From: Vreelandella populi
Lineage (GTDB): Bacteria; Pseudomonadota; Gammaproteobacteria; Pseudomonadales; Halomonadaceae
Length of the DNA stretch: 64,000 nt
NCBI RefSeq assembly: GCF_003989825.1
Contig: NZ_RZHE01000014.1
Location: 62,001-126,000 of the forward strand
Direction: 5' to 3'
Below are positions 10,278 through 18,962 of this stretch, one piece after another. A program made the translations under genes and the position numbers. How positions within the stretch are numbered: position 1 is the stretch's first letter; each line of letters starts with the position of its first letter. The notes below the pieces were generated by a model. It was not told the DNA's origin. It searched no databases and saw nothing but the letters and a program-made list of their open reading frames with translations.

Positions 10278-10790
10278 ATGGATCCTGCCATGAAACCTAA
10301 AAATAGAACGCTGGACCGTATCGATCTTAAAATCCTGCGCTGTCTGCAGGGGAACGCACGTATTTCCTATGTAGATTTAGCCGCCGAAGTCGGGTTATCC
10401 ACAACCCCTTGCCTGGAGCGCGTCAAGCGCTTGGAACGTGCCGGTATTATTCGCGGTTATCAGGCTATTCTTGACCCCGAAGCGCTTAAAGCCAATTTGT
10501 TGGTCTTTGTCGAAATCAGTCTAGAAACACAGTCACCGTCAGTTTTCGATGAGTTTCGTCGAGCAGTGGAAAAACTGCCGCAAATTCAAGAGTGTCATCT
10601 GGTCTCGGGGCAGTTTGATTACATCCTGAAATGCCGCATTCCCGAAATGGCGGCCTATCGCCAGCTGTTGGGAGAAGTAGTGCTGACCCTGCCCGGTGTC
10701 AAAGAGTCAAAAAGCTACGTGGTAATGGAAGAGGTTAAGGAAAACTTTAGCCTGCATATACCCAACTTCGAGGAATTTGAGGATAAGTAA
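10278..10790 (+). CDS. lrp: Leucine-responsive regulatory protein (Lrp/AsnC family)
   Basis: The 170-residue protein closely resembles E. coli Lrp. It has an N-terminal helix-turn-helix (LDRIDLKILRCLQGNARISY, then VGLSTTPCLERVKRLER, about residues 10-55) and a C-terminal RAM/AsnC effector domain (LLVFVEISL, IQECHLVSGQFDYILK, LPGVKESKSYVVMEEVK). Lrp is a global DNA-organising regulator that senses leucine and alanine. ATG 10278 is given; ATG 10290 (M5) is a possible alternative. It sits between prmC and the MoeB-like gene, whose start lies four bases after the lrp stop, so the two are probably co-transcribed. Confidence 0.9.
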   Translation: MDPAMKPKNRTLDRIDLKILRCLQGNARISYVDLAAEVGLSTTPCLERVKRLERAGIIRGYQAILDPEALKANLLVFVEISLETQSPSVFDEFRRAVEKLPQIQECHLVSGQFDYILKCRIPEMAAYRQLLGEVVLTLPGVKESKSYVVMEEVKENFSLHIPNFEEFEDK

Positions 10791-10794
10791 GCCA

Positions 10795-11550
10795 ATGATG
10801 GATGACCAGGCCCTGCTACGTTACAGCCGCCAGATCATGCTGCCTGAAGTGGACATTGAGGGCCAGGAGCGCCTACGGGGTGCCCGTGCACTGATCATTG
10901 GCGCGGGCGGGCTGGGGTCTCCTGCTGCTCTCTACCTGGCCGCTGCAGGCGTAGGGCAGATTACTATTGCCGATGCCGACACGGTTGAGCTTTCCAATCT
11001 GCAACGCCAGATTGCCCATCAGCAGACAAGCATAGGGCAGAACAAGGCTGTTTCCGCCAAACAGAGCATGCAAGCGCTTAACCCTGAGTGCCGGATCGTT
11101 GCATTTGAACGTCACGCCGAAGGGGAAGAGCTTGAAAGGCTAGTGGCTTCTGCTGATGTCGTGTTGGACTGCACTGATCGCTTTTCAAGCCGCTATGCCG
11201 TTAATGCGGCGACTCAAGAAGCTCGCGTGCCGCTGGTGTCTGGTGCGGCAATCCGGTTTTCCGGACAGCTTGCCGTCTTCGACCCTCGCGAGCCTGATAG
11301 CCCCTGCTATGCCTGCCTTTATCCGCAAGATGAACTAGGTGATGAAGCCCTGAGCTGCGCTGAAAGTGGGGTAATGGCGCCGCTGGTCGGGCTGATCGGC
11401 TGTTTCCAGGCGGTAGAAGCCTTCAAGCTTTTGAGTGGTGCTGGGCAGACTCACCAAGGACTATCCACGTTTGACGGTTTAAGTGGCCAGTGGAGGCACT
11501 TCAAGATGCCGCGCGACCCTGAGTGTGCGGTGTGCGCTTCTCGTACATAA
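10795..11550 (+). CDS. moeB: MoeB/HesA/ThiF-family adenylyltransferase
   Basis: E1-like enzymes of this family adenylate the C-terminal Gly-Gly of a small sulfur-carrier protein such as MoaD, here most likely for molybdopterin synthase. The protein (251 aa from ATG 10795; MoeB is ~249) shows LLRYSRQIMLPE at the N-terminus, the nucleotide loop GAGGLGSPAALYLAAAG, the Arg finger in ELSNLQRQ, and two zinc-binding CxxC pairs (CYAC near 170 and CAVC near 245). A TTG at 10777 overlaps lrp and is unlikely. MoeB and ThiF cannot be separated by eye. In Pseudomonas moeB directly follows prmC, which supports the MoeB reading. Confidence 0.88.
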   Translation: MMDDQALLRYSRQIMLPEVDIEGQERLRGARALIIGAGGLGSPAALYLAAAGVGQITIADADTVELSNLQRQIAHQQTSIGQNKAVSAKQSMQALNPECRIVAFERHAEGEELERLVASADVVLDCTDRFSSRYAVNAATQEARVPLVSGAAIRFSGQLAVFDPREPDSPCYACLYPQDELGDEALSCAESGVMAPLVGLIGCFQAVEAFKLLSGAGQTHQGLSTFDGLSGQWRHFKMPRDPECAVCASRT

Positions 11551-11605
11551 TGTGAACAAACTAGCCCCGTACAGCGCTTGCTGCTCAATAAGCAAAGCAT
11601 GAAAC

Positions 11606-11631
11606 AAAAAAAAGCCCGCTGGATAGCGGGC
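11606..11631 (-). terminator. Rho-independent terminator beyond ahpF
   Basis: On the minus strand GCCCGCT/AGCGGGC (stem 11614-11631, 4-nt loop) is followed by eight T (11606-11613). It lies about 165 bp beyond the ahpF stop and would end the ahpC-ahpF transcript. It lies between the convergent moeB and ahpF genes. Confidence 0.85.
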
Positions 11632-11730
11632 GTGACGTCACGGTCTTTTACGTCAAAAAGGATCAGAGGGGAAGGCAGGCTAGGGGCAGCGTTACTATCG
11701 AAAACCCGCTGCCCAGTACCTATCATCTTA

Positions 11731-11761
11731 CATTCAATCGGTTTTAAAGCCTGATTGAATG
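11731..11761. repeat. Perfect 9-bp inverted repeat between moeB and ahpF
   Basis: CATTCAATC (11731-11739) and GATTGAATG (11753-11761) are perfect inverted copies around a 13-bp centre. It has no T-run on either side and is not a typical terminator. It would form a hairpin in the 3' region of ahpF. Confidence 0.5.
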
Positions 11762-11794
11762 AAACCTGCTATTCAATTCCCGGCAAGGCTGGGC

Positions 11795-13351
11795 TTAGTT
11801 GCGAATCAGGTAATCAAATGCACCCAGTGACGCTTTGGCACCTTCGCCCATGGCAATAATGATCTGCTTGTAGGGCACTGTAGTCACATCGCCTGCGGCA
11901 AACACGCCTGGGACGGATGTCATGCCGTGAGCATCGACGATAATCTCGCCACGTGGTGACATCTCGATGGGAGAGTCCTTCAGCCATTCGGTGTTGGGCA
12001 CCAGACCAATCTGCACAAAGATGCCTTCCAGCGCGATATTCTTGATCTCATCGGTGTTGCGGTCTTTGTAGGTCAGACCGTTTACACGGCTTCCATCGCC
12101 CGTCACTTCGGTGGTCTGGGCATTCAAAATAATATCCACGTTGGGCAGGCTCTTGAGCTTTTTCTGAAGCACGGCGTCTGCACGCATTTCGCCCATGAAT
12201 TCAAACAGGGTAACGTGGCCGACAATACCTGCCAGGTCAATCGCTGCCTCAACGCCGGAGTTGCCGCCGCCAATAACCGCGACACGCTTGCCCTTGAACA
12301 GCGGGCCATCGCAGTGGGGGCAGTAGGCGACGCCTTTATTGCGGTACTGCTGTTCGCCGGGTACGTTCATTTCGCGCCAGCGAGCGCCGGTGGCAAGCAC
12401 CAGTGACTTACTTTTCAGCTTGGCGCCGGATTCAAACGTTACCTCATGAAGCCCGCCCTCGGTTTCAGCAGCCTTGAAGGCTGTGGCGCGCTGCAGGTTC
12501 ATTACGTCAACCTCATACTGCTTGACGTGCTCTTCCAGTGCGCTAACCAGCTTCGGGCCTTCGGTGTGGGTCACTGAAATAAAGTTTTCGATACCCATGG
12601 TGTCAGATACCTGACCACCAAAACGCTCAGCGGCAACGCCGGTATTGATACCCTTGCGCGCCGAGTAGATCGCCGCTGCGGCACCCGCAGGGCCACCGCC
12701 GATGACTAGCGTATCGAAAGCGGCTTTTTCGCTGAGCTTTTTCGCTTCGCGATCGGCAGCACCGGTGTCTACCTTGGCGAGAATTTTCTCAAGGGTCATG
12801 CGGCCCTGGTCAAATGGCTTACCGTTCAGGTAAATGCTGGGCACGGACATGATTTCACGCACTTCCACTTCATCCTGGAAGAGCGCCCCGTCAATCGCTA
12901 CGTGGCGAATGTTCGGGTTAAAGATCGCCATCAGGTTTAGCGCCTGAACCACATCGGGGCAGTTCTGGCAGGAAAGCGAATAATAAGTCTCGAAGAGCAT
13001 CTCGCCTTCGAGCGCTTTAATCTGGTTAAGCACCTCATCGGATGCCTTGGGCGGATGGCCGCCTACCTGAAGTAGTGCCAGCACCAGCGAAGTAAATTCG
13101 TGGCCCATGGGGATGCCGGCAAACACCACGCCGGTCTCTTCGCCAGAACGGTTAAGGGCGAATGACGGGGTGCGGCTATCCTGACCATCGGTCTTCAGGG
13201 TGATCTTGTCACTCAGGCCATTGATATCTTCCAACAGACCTAGCAGTTCACGCGACTTGGCACCGTCATCAAGGGACGCAACGATCTCGAACGGTTGAGT
13301 CACTTTTTCAAGATAAGCTTTCAACTGATTTTTTAAATTGGCGTCCAGCAT
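11795..13351 (-). CDS. ahpF: Alkyl hydroperoxide reductase subunit F (NADH:AhpC disulfide reductase)
   Basis: AhpF is a flavoprotein that passes electrons from NADH to the AhpC disulfide. The 518-residue protein (E. coli 521) has the N-terminal double-thioredoxin domain with redox pair Cys128-Cys131 (CQNC). It then has the FAD-binding [19 protein letters not shown] from about residue 217 and the thioredoxin-reductase-type active site Cys344-Cys347 (CPHC). ATG 13351 is preceded by GAGGAAG; an upstream in-frame start at 13405 would add a non-conserved extension. It lies 235 bp downstream of ahpC on the same strand, with a strong hairpin between them. Confidence 0.97.
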   Translation of the reverse strand: MLDANLKNQLKAYLEKVTQPFEIVASLDDGAKSRELLGLLEDINGLSDKITLKTDGQDSRTPSFALNRSGEETGVVFAGIPMGHEFTSLVLALLQVGGHPPKASDEVLNQIKALEGEMLFETYYSLSCQNCPDVVQALNLMAIFNPNIRHVAIDGALFQDEVEVREIMSVPSIYLNGKPFDQGRMTLEKILAKVDTGAADREAKKLSEKAAFDTLVIGGGPAGAAAAIYSARKGINTGVAAERFGGQVSDTMGIENFISVTHTEGPKLVSALEEHVKQYEVDVMNLQRATAFKAAETEGGLHEVTFESGAKLKSKSLVLATGARWREMNVPGEQQYRNKGVAYCPHCDGPLFKGKRVAVIGGGNSGVEAAIDLAGIVGHVTLFEFMGEMRADAVLQKKLKSLPNVDIILNAQTTEVTGDGSRVNGLTYKDRNTDEIKNIALEGIFVQIGLVPNTEWLKDSPIEMSPRGEIIVDAHGMTSVPGVFAAGDVTTVPYKQIIIAMGEGAKASLGAFDYLIRN

Positions 13352-13475
13352 GACAATGGCTTCCTCGTAATCTTTAAAAGGTGTTCTCGATCCACAGCCA
13401 CACACAGCCGACGTATAAAAAAGTCACGGCGCAGGCAGGCGTCAATGGAAAGAATCAGTAGCGCGTTTAAGATGG

Positions 13476-13503
13476 AACACCCGGGCTGATGCGCCCGGGT
13501 GTT
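13476..13503 (-). other. 11-bp hairpin between ahpC and ahpF
   Basis: AACACCCGGGC and GCCCGGGTGTT pair perfectly around a 6-nt loop about 85 bp beyond the ahpC stop. No T-run follows on the minus strand, so it looks more like a partial terminator or a 3'-end stabiliser than a full stop. Such a structure would let ahpC message exceed ahpF message, as the peroxidase is needed in excess over its reductase. That role is an inference. Confidence 0.6.
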
Positions 13504-13585
13504 GAGCAACCGCCGGTCAAACATGGGAACTATCTAATTGATAATTCAACGCTGCTTGTATAGGGCGGGCGGTTGCGTTCGCCGT

Positions 13586-14149
13586 TTAGATTTTGCCGAC
13601 GAGGTCTAAAGAGGGTGCAAGTGTTTCTTCACCTTCTTTCCATTTGGCCGGGCATACTTCGTTGGGGTTTTCACGAACGTACTGAGCAGCTTTAACCTTG
13701 CGCAGCAGTTCTTCGGCGTTACGACCGATGTTGCCCGCATTGATCTCAACGATCTGAACTTTGCCGTCCGGATCAACAACGAAGGTGCCGCGTTCTGCAA
13801 GACCTGCTTCTTCGATCAGAACTTCGAAGTTGCGTGAAATTTGCAGGGTCGGGTCAGCCAGCATGGGGTACTGAAGCTTACCGATAGTCTCGGAGCTGTC
13901 GTGCCATGCTTTGTGGGTGAAGTGGGTGTCAGTTGAAACGCTGTAAATTTCGACGCCCAGCTTTTTGAAGGCTTCGTAGTTGTCAGCCAGGTCGCCAAGC
14001 TCGGTCGGGCAAACAAAGGTAAAGTCAGCCGGATAGAAGAAGAAGATGGACCATTTGCCTTTCAGGTCGGCTTCGGTTACATCGATGAATTCGCCGTTAA
14101 GGTAGGCGGTCGCTTTAAACGGTTTGACTTCAGTGTTGATCAAGGACAT
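13586..14149 (-). CDS. ahpC: Alkyl hydroperoxide reductase subunit C (2-Cys peroxiredoxin)
   Basis: AhpC reduces hydrogen peroxide and organic hydroperoxides and is recycled by AhpF. The 187-residue protein matches the family. It has peroxidatic Cys47 in [11 protein letters not shown] and resolving Cys166 in NEVCPAKW, and [15 protein letters not shown] at the N-terminus is typical. A near-consensus OxyR binding site lies at 14227-14263, so induction by peroxide is expected. ahpF follows on the same strand. Confidence 0.98.
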   Translation of the reverse strand: MSLINTEVKPFKATAYLNGEFIDVTEADLKGKWSIFFFYPADFTFVCPTELGDLADNYEAFKKLGVEIYSVSTDTHFTHKAWHDSSETIGKLQYPMLADPTLQISRNFEVLIEEAGLAERGTFVVDPDGKVQIVEINAGNIGRNAEELLRKVKAAQYVRENPNEVCPAKWKEGEETLAPSLDLVGKI

Positions 14150-14226
14150 CCAGCTTATCTCCGTGTCTTATGCATGAAGGTGAAAACGATGTTGGTCATA
14201 GTAAGTGCTTTAGACTAATAGCTAAA

Positions 14227-14263
14227 ATTGGAAAATACCATTCCCCTAATAGCTTGCTTCTAT
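14227..14263 (-). promoter_or_regulatory. OxyR-binding site upstream of ahpC
   Basis: Read on the plus strand, the site has four 4-bp elements separated by exactly 7 bp each: ATTG (14227), CCAT (14238), ATAG (14249) and CTAT (14260). The known OxyR consensus is ATAG-N7-CTAT-N7-ATAG-N7-CTAT, and 14 of 16 defined bases match. Its near edge lies about 78 bp upstream of the ahpC start codon. On the minus strand a weak -35-like TTTAGC and a -10-like TACTAT follow it, the arrangement of an OxyR-activated promoter. Confidence 0.85.
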
Positions 14264-14465
14264 AAGACGATGATCCAATGTCGTTTCACTGCTCCTCTAG
14301 TGGGGGCAGTGCCACTATAATGCAAGAATCTTTCACATTGACTTGCGATAGATAACGCTGCAACGCAAAATTCGCAGGTTCAGCAGAAAGGCCTAAGCTG
14401 ATGCTGACAGCTAACATACTCTGTAAGCACAGGTGATACCGTTTTTGAAAATCAGGAGCAGCGTA

Positions 14466-15569
14466 ATGGGGAACATTCACAAACTTTCCGGGGCCGTTGC
14501 GGCCATTTCTTTTGTCGCAGCGGCGTCTGTCGCCCATGCCGATGAGGTGCGGGTTTATAATTGGTCTGACTATATTGCACCGGAAACGCTGGAAAAATTT
14601 ACCGAGCGCACCGGCATTGCCGTTACCTATGATGTCTACGACAGTAACGAAACCCTGGACGCAGCACTTCTGGCTGGCCGTTCGGGTTATGACGTAGTCG
14701 TACCTTCAACGCACTTTTTTACCCGCCAGCGCAACGCGGGTGTATACCAGCCACTGGACAAGGCTCAGCTGCCTAACCTGGAAAATCTTAACACTGAGCT
14801 TACGGAAAATCTGGAAGCGATCGACCCTGATGGTGAGTACTCCGTGCCCTACATGTGGGGTACCAACGGCATTGGCTACAACGTTGAGCGCATCCGGGAA
14901 ATCCTTGGCGACGATGCACCGGTAGATAGCTGGGCCATGCTGTTTGATCCTGAAATTACCACAGCGCTGAACGAGGCCGGCTGCGGTATTTCCATGCTGG
15001 ATACCGGCGAGGAAATGATTCCTGCCGCCATGGCGTATTTAGGGCTGGATCCGCTGAGCCAGAGCACCGAAGACCTTGAAGCGGGCGGCGAACTGATTGG
15101 CGCCATTCGCAATAACATTACCTATTTTCATTCCTCACGCTACGTGTCGGATCTTGCCAATGGCGATATCTGTGTAGCGGGTGGGTACTCCGGCGACGTC
15201 TTCCAAGCCGCTGAGCGGGCTGAAGAAGCGGGCCGCGATTTTGAAATTGGCTACAGCATTCCCAAGGAAGGCGCTGCACTGTGGTTTGATGTAATGGCGA
15301 TTCCTGCCGATGCGCCCAATACAGAAAATGCCCACGCGTTTATCAACTTTATTCTGGACCCTGAAATTGCGGCAGAAATCACCGATTATGTGAGCTATGC
15401 CAACCCTAACGCGGCGGCCGATGCCTACCTGCCAGAAGAAATTCTGAACAACCCGGCTATTTACCCGGAAACCGAGGTCATGAAGAACCTGTATGTGGCG
15501 ATTGATATGCCACAGCCGGTACAGCGCGTTCGTACGCGTATCTGGAACCGCGTTAAATCTGGCCGCTAA
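14466..15569 (+). CDS. potF: Polyamine (putrescine/spermidine) ABC transporter substrate-binding protein
   Basis: The 367-residue protein has a signal peptide (MGNIHKLSGAVAAISFVAAA, cleavage after AHA near residue 25) and a mature N-terminus EVRVYNWSDYIAPETLEKF, the hallmark of PotF/PotD polyamine-binding proteins. YMWGTNGIGYN and YVSYANPNAAA are also typical. It captures putrescine or spermidine in the periplasm for PotGHI. ATG 14466 follows AGGAGCAGCG; a GTG at 14433 is open but lacks the site and would spoil the signal peptide. PotF versus PotD specificity is inferred from overall resemblance and the PotF-G-H-I gene order. Confidence 0.93.
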   Translation: MGNIHKLSGAVAAISFVAAASVAHADEVRVYNWSDYIAPETLEKFTERTGIAVTYDVYDSNETLDAALLAGRSGYDVVVPSTHFFTRQRNAGVYQPLDKAQLPNLENLNTELTENLEAIDPDGEYSVPYMWGTNGIGYNVERIREILGDDAPVDSWAMLFDPEITTALNEAGCGISMLDTGEEMIPAAMAYLGLDPLSQSTEDLEAGGELIGAIRNNITYFHSSRYVSDLANGDICVAGGYSGDVFQAAERAEEAGRDFEIGYSIPKEGAALWFDVMAIPADAPNTENAHAFINFILDPEIAAEITDYVSYANPNAAADAYLPEEILNNPAIYPETEVMKNLYVAIDMPQPVQRVRTRIWNRVKSGR

Positions 15570-15586
15570 GCAATACGCTATCTGAC

Positions 15587-15614
15587 AGCGAGCCTGGCCT
15601 ATGCCAGGCTCGCT
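15587..15614 (+). other. 12-bp hairpin between potF and potG
   Basis: AGCGAGCCTGGC and GCCAGGCTCGCT pair perfectly around a CTAT loop 18 bp after the potF stop. A second small hairpin, GCCCGG/CCGGGC (15629-15644) followed by CTTTT, stands just before potG. Hairpins after the binding-protein gene of ABC importers commonly protect its message and lower expression of the downstream membrane genes. That role is inferred here. Confidence 0.65.
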
Positions 15615-15663
15615 GTTCATCTTTCAATGCCCGGGTTTCCGGGCCTTTTGATGGGAGTGGCGA

Positions 15664-16836
15664 ATGCTCACTACGCCCCTGTCGAACGAACCCTCAGCAG
15701 CATCCCCAGCAGCCCAACGCCCCCAGGGTAAAACCCCACGGTTTGCTGAAGATATCGTGCTTGAGGTCAAGCGCTTAAGTAAGCGGTTTGATGATGCTTT
15801 GGCGGTCGACGATGTGAACTTAAAGGTAAAGCGTGGGGAGATTTTTGCGCTTTTAGGCGGTTCAGGGTCAGGCAAGTCCACGCTTTTGCGCATGCTGGCC
15901 GGGTTTGAAACGCCTACAGAAGGGCGGATTTTGTTGGGCGGCGAAGATATTACCGCCATGCCGCCGCATAAGCGGCCCATCAACATGATGTTTCAATCCT
16001 ATGCGCTGTTTCCGCATATGAGCGTTGAGCAAAACATCGCCTTTGGCCTCAAGCAGGACAAGCTGCCCAAAGCTGAGATAGAGGCGCGCGTTGCGCAGAT
16101 GCTGAAGCTCGTGCATATGGAGCGATTTGCCAAGCGCAAGCCGCACCAGCTCTCGGGCGGCCAGCGTCAGCGGGTGGCGCTTGCGCGTTCGCTTGCCAAG
16201 CGACCAAAGCTTCTGCTGTTGGATGAGCCCATGGGCGCGCTTGATAAGAAGCTGCGCACCGAAATGCAGCTAGAAGTGGTCGAGATCATCGAGCAGGTAG
16301 GCGTTACCTGCATCATGGTGACCCACGACCAGGAAGAAGCGATGACCATGGCGGACCGCGTAGCCATCATGGCCGATGGCTGGATCGAGCAGGTCGGCTC
16401 GCCGGTGGACGTTTACGAAAGCCCGGCCAGCCGAATGGTGGCAGAGTTTGTCGGTACGGTGAATCTGTTCGAAGGCGAGATAGTCAAGGACGCCGCCGAT
16501 CACTGCCAGATTGCCTCACCGGCGCTTGAACGGCCTATCTATATCGACCATGGGATCACTACTCAGGCGATGGACCGGCGGGTCTGGGCCGCACTTCGCC
16601 CGGAGAAGATCTGGCTGACGCGTGAAAAGCCGACCTGTGAGTACAACTGGGCTGAAGGCAAGGTCGACGATATCGCCTATCTGGGCGGTTTCTCGCTTTA
16701 CTATATACGTACTGCTACGGGTCAATTGATCAAGGTCAGCATGGCGAATACCGAACGGCGAGGCGACCGGCCTACCTGGGAAGACAGCGTGTATGTCTAC
16801 TGGGAAGACCATAGCGCCATCGTGTTGAACCGCTAA
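15664..16836 (+). CDS. potG: Polyamine ABC transporter ATP-binding protein
   Basis: The 390-residue ATPase energises the PotHI permease. It shows Walker A GGSGSGKST near residue 64, the ABC signature LSGGQRQRVALARS near 163, Walker B LLLLDEPMGALD, and the H-loop [17 protein letters not shown]-terminal TOBE-type regulatory domain follows (about residues 290-390). ATG 15664 has GGGAG upstream. It follows potF after two hairpins and is 31 bp from potH. Confidence 0.95.
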   Translation: MLTTPLSNEPSAASPAAQRPQGKTPRFAEDIVLEVKRLSKRFDDALAVDDVNLKVKRGEIFALLGGSGSGKSTLLRMLAGFETPTEGRILLGGEDITAMPPHKRPINMMFQSYALFPHMSVEQNIAFGLKQDKLPKAEIEARVAQMLKLVHMERFAKRKPHQLSGGQRQRVALARSLAKRPKLLLLDEPMGALDKKLRTEMQLEVVEIIEQVGVTCIMVTHDQEEAMTMADRVAIMADGWIEQVGSPVDVYESPASRMVAEFVGTVNLFEGEIVKDAADHCQIASPALERPIYIDHGITTQAMDRRVWAALRPEKIWLTREKPTCEYNWAEGKVDDIAYLGGFSLYYIRTATGQLIKVSMANTERRGDRPTWEDSVYVYWEDHSAIVLNR

Positions 16837-16867
16837 TGGGCCAAGCCCTTTCAGGAGATTGCCTTTA

Positions 16868-17779
16868 ATGATGCTATCTCACTTAACCGCCACGCTTAGG
16901 CGCTGGCAGTTAGGCCGCCGTGCGGTGATCGCCTTTCCGCTGATATGGCTTTTGCTGTTCTTCTTGCTGCCTTTTGCACTGGTATTGAAAATCAGCCTGT
17001 CACAGGGGGCGGTAGCCATTCCCCCCTACGGGCCGCTGGTCGAGTATGCCGACCAGACCCTGAATATTTTTCTGAATCTGGGCAACTACCTGTTCCTGCT
17101 GTCGGATTCGCTGTACGTCGCGGCCTACTGGGGATCGGTGAAAACAGCGTTTATGTCCACTGTGGTCTGCCTGCTGATCGGCTACCCCATGGCGTATGCC
17201 ATGGCGCGCGCACCGGCACGCTGGCAGCTCTTGCTGCTGCTGCTGGTCATGCTGCCTTCCTGGACATCGTTTTTGATTCGGGTTTACGCCTGGATGGGCA
17301 TTCTAAGTAACAGCGGGTTGATCAATAACTTGCTGATGGGGCTGGGATTGATCGAGACGCCGCTACGCATGATGAACACTCAGTTTGCTGTGGTGATCGG
17401 CATTGTTTACGCCTACCTGCCTTTTATGGTGTTGCCGCTTTATGCCCACCTGACCCGGCTGGATAACTCGCTGCTGGAAGCGGCGTCAGACCTTGGTTCT
17501 CGCAAGCTGAACACCTTCATCAAGGTAACCCTGCCGCTGTCGATGGGCGGAATTATCGCGGGCTCGATGCTGGTGTTTATTCCGGCAGTCGGGGAGTTTG
17601 TTATTCCGGAACTGCTGGGTGGGCCGAATACCTTGATGATCGGCAAAGTGCTATGGGAAGAGTTTTTCCTTAACCGCGATTGGCCAATCGCCTCGGCACT
17701 AGCAATGGTCATGCTGCTACTGCTGCTGATACCCATTGTCTGGTTTCATCGCTATCAGTCTCGGGAGCTTGAAGAATGA
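16868..17779 (+). CDS. potH: Polyamine ABC transporter permease PotH
   Basis: This inner-membrane permease (303 aa) has an N-terminal membrane helix (FPLIWLLLFFLLPFALVLK) and about five further helices. The cytoplasmic EAA loop LLEAASDLGSRKLNTFIKVTLPL near residues 210-230 contacts the ATPase. ATG 16868 is ten bases after AGGAG; a TTG at 16859 is too close to it. The stop overlaps potI by four bases (ATGA). Confidence 0.94.
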   Translation: MMLSHLTATLRRWQLGRRAVIAFPLIWLLLFFLLPFALVLKISLSQGAVAIPPYGPLVEYADQTLNIFLNLGNYLFLLSDSLYVAAYWGSVKTAFMSTVVCLLIGYPMAYAMARAPARWQLLLLLLVMLPSWTSFLIRVYAWMGILSNSGLINNLLMGLGLIETPLRMMNTQFAVVIGIVYAYLPFMVLPLYAHLTRLDNSLLEAASDLGSRKLNTFIKVTLPLSMGGIIAGSMLVFIPAVGEFVIPELLGGPNTLMIGKVLWEEFFLNRDWPIASALAMVMLLLLLIPIVWFHRYQSRELEE

Positions 17780-18618
17780 GCCTAGTACGTCGGCGGCCCC
17801 ACTTTTCAACCGTCATGCTGATCATCGGCCTGCTGTTTCTTTATCTGCCGATGGCGGTACTGGTGGTGTACTCCTTCAACTCCTCCCGGTTGGTGACCGT
17901 ATGGGCAGGGTTCTCGACCCAGTGGTATGCCGCGCTGTTTCGCGATCAGCAAATTCTATCGGCAGTATGGACAAGCCTTGAAATTGCTTTTTTCGCCGCC
18001 AGCATGGCGGTCTGCCTGGGTACGGTGGCCGCATTTGTCATGACACGGTTTGGGCGCTTTCGGGGTAAGACAGCGCTTTCCAGTATGGTGACCGCACCTT
18101 TGGTTATGCCGGAAGTCATTACCGGATTGTCATTACTGCTGTTATTTGTGCAGATGGCCCAGCTAACTGGTTGGCCTGCCGATCGGGGTGCGGGCACCAT
18201 CTGGATCGCACACACCACGTTTTGCAGCGCCTATGTAGCGGTCGTGGTGGCAGCGCGGCTTCGCGAGCTTGATAGCTCCATCGAAGAAGCTGCGATGGAT
18301 TTGGGCTCGCCGCCGCTGAAAACGTTCTTTTTTGTGACCCTGCCGATTATTTCCCCGGCACTGGTGGCGGGTTGGCTGTTAGCCTTTACGTTATCGCTGG
18401 ATGATCTGGTAATCGCAAGCTTTGTGTCAGGCCCTGGGGCAAACACGCTGCCAATGGTGGTTTTTTCATCGGTGCGAATGGGGGTCTCACCCAAGATCAA
18501 CGCCCTGGCGACATTGATCATTCTGACGGTATCACTAGCAACCTTTTTGGCGTGGTACTTCATGCGCCGCAACGAAGCCAAGCGCCAGGTCATCTTGCAG
18601 CAGGAAGATGCCGGTTAG
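17776..18618 (+). CDS. potI: Polyamine ABC transporter permease PotI
   Basis: This second permease subunit (280 aa) has about six membrane helices, the first being VMLIIGLLFLYLPMAVLVVYS. It has the EAA loop IEEAAMDLGSPPLKTFFFVTLP near residues 172-193 and LDDLVIASFVSGPG typical of PotI/PotC. Translation is coupled to potH by an ATGA overlap. Its 3' end overlaps the convergent CPXCG gene by four bases. Confidence 0.94.
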   Translation: MSLVRRRPHFSTVMLIIGLLFLYLPMAVLVVYSFNSSRLVTVWAGFSTQWYAALFRDQQILSAVWTSLEIAFFAASMAVCLGTVAAFVMTRFGRFRGKTALSSMVTAPLVMPEVITGLSLLLLFVQMAQLTGWPADRGAGTIWIAHTTFCSAYVAVVVAARLRELDSSIEEAAMDLGSPPLKTFFFVTLPIISPALVAGWLLAFTLSLDDLVIASFVSGPGANTLPMVVFSSVRMGVSPKINALATLIILTVSLATFLAWYFMRRNEAKRQVILQQEDAG

Positions 18619-18824
18619 AAAACATCGTCGTCCCGGCCGGTGAGCACGGCTTCAAGCTCGCCGGTCATTGGCGAGACCACGATTTCCAACTGAATTGGCG
18701 CGCAGCATTGGTGGCAATCCTCCCATGTTGCATGGCTACCCTGAGAGGTATCAATCACGAAGGTAAGCGATGCATCGCAGTAAGGGCAGTGAAAGTCGTG
18801 GTTGACTAAGGCATCATCGTGCAT
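18615..18824 (-). CDS. CPXCG-motif cysteine-rich small protein
   Basis: The 69-residue protein has a zinc-ribbon-like pattern: CPYC at residues 13-16 and CHQCC at 37-41, in the context WEDCHQCCAPIQ. It matches the CPXCG-motif cysteine-rich family found widely in Gammaproteobacteria, whose role is unknown. It probably binds one zinc ion. It is convergent with potI and shares four bases with it at the stop codons. Confidence 0.85.
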   Translation of the reverse strand: MHDDALVNHDFHCPYCDASLTFVIDTSQGSHATWEDCHQCCAPIQLEIVVSPMTGELEAVLTGRDDDVF

Positions 18825-18962
18825 AAACGGCTACCTTTAACAGTTTGAAGCTTAAAGACAGTGTAACAGCCTGATGCAGAGCCAAGCACCCGCGCAATGA
18901 ATCAGGTAGGATAGAAGCGATTTTCCCACGTACTGTTTTTTCACGTGCTATAGAGAGAAGCG

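Noticed and set aside
13352..13405. Upstream start of ahpF adding 18 residues
   Set aside because: The ATG at 13351 has a good ribosome-binding site and gives the exact family length; the extension is not conserved.
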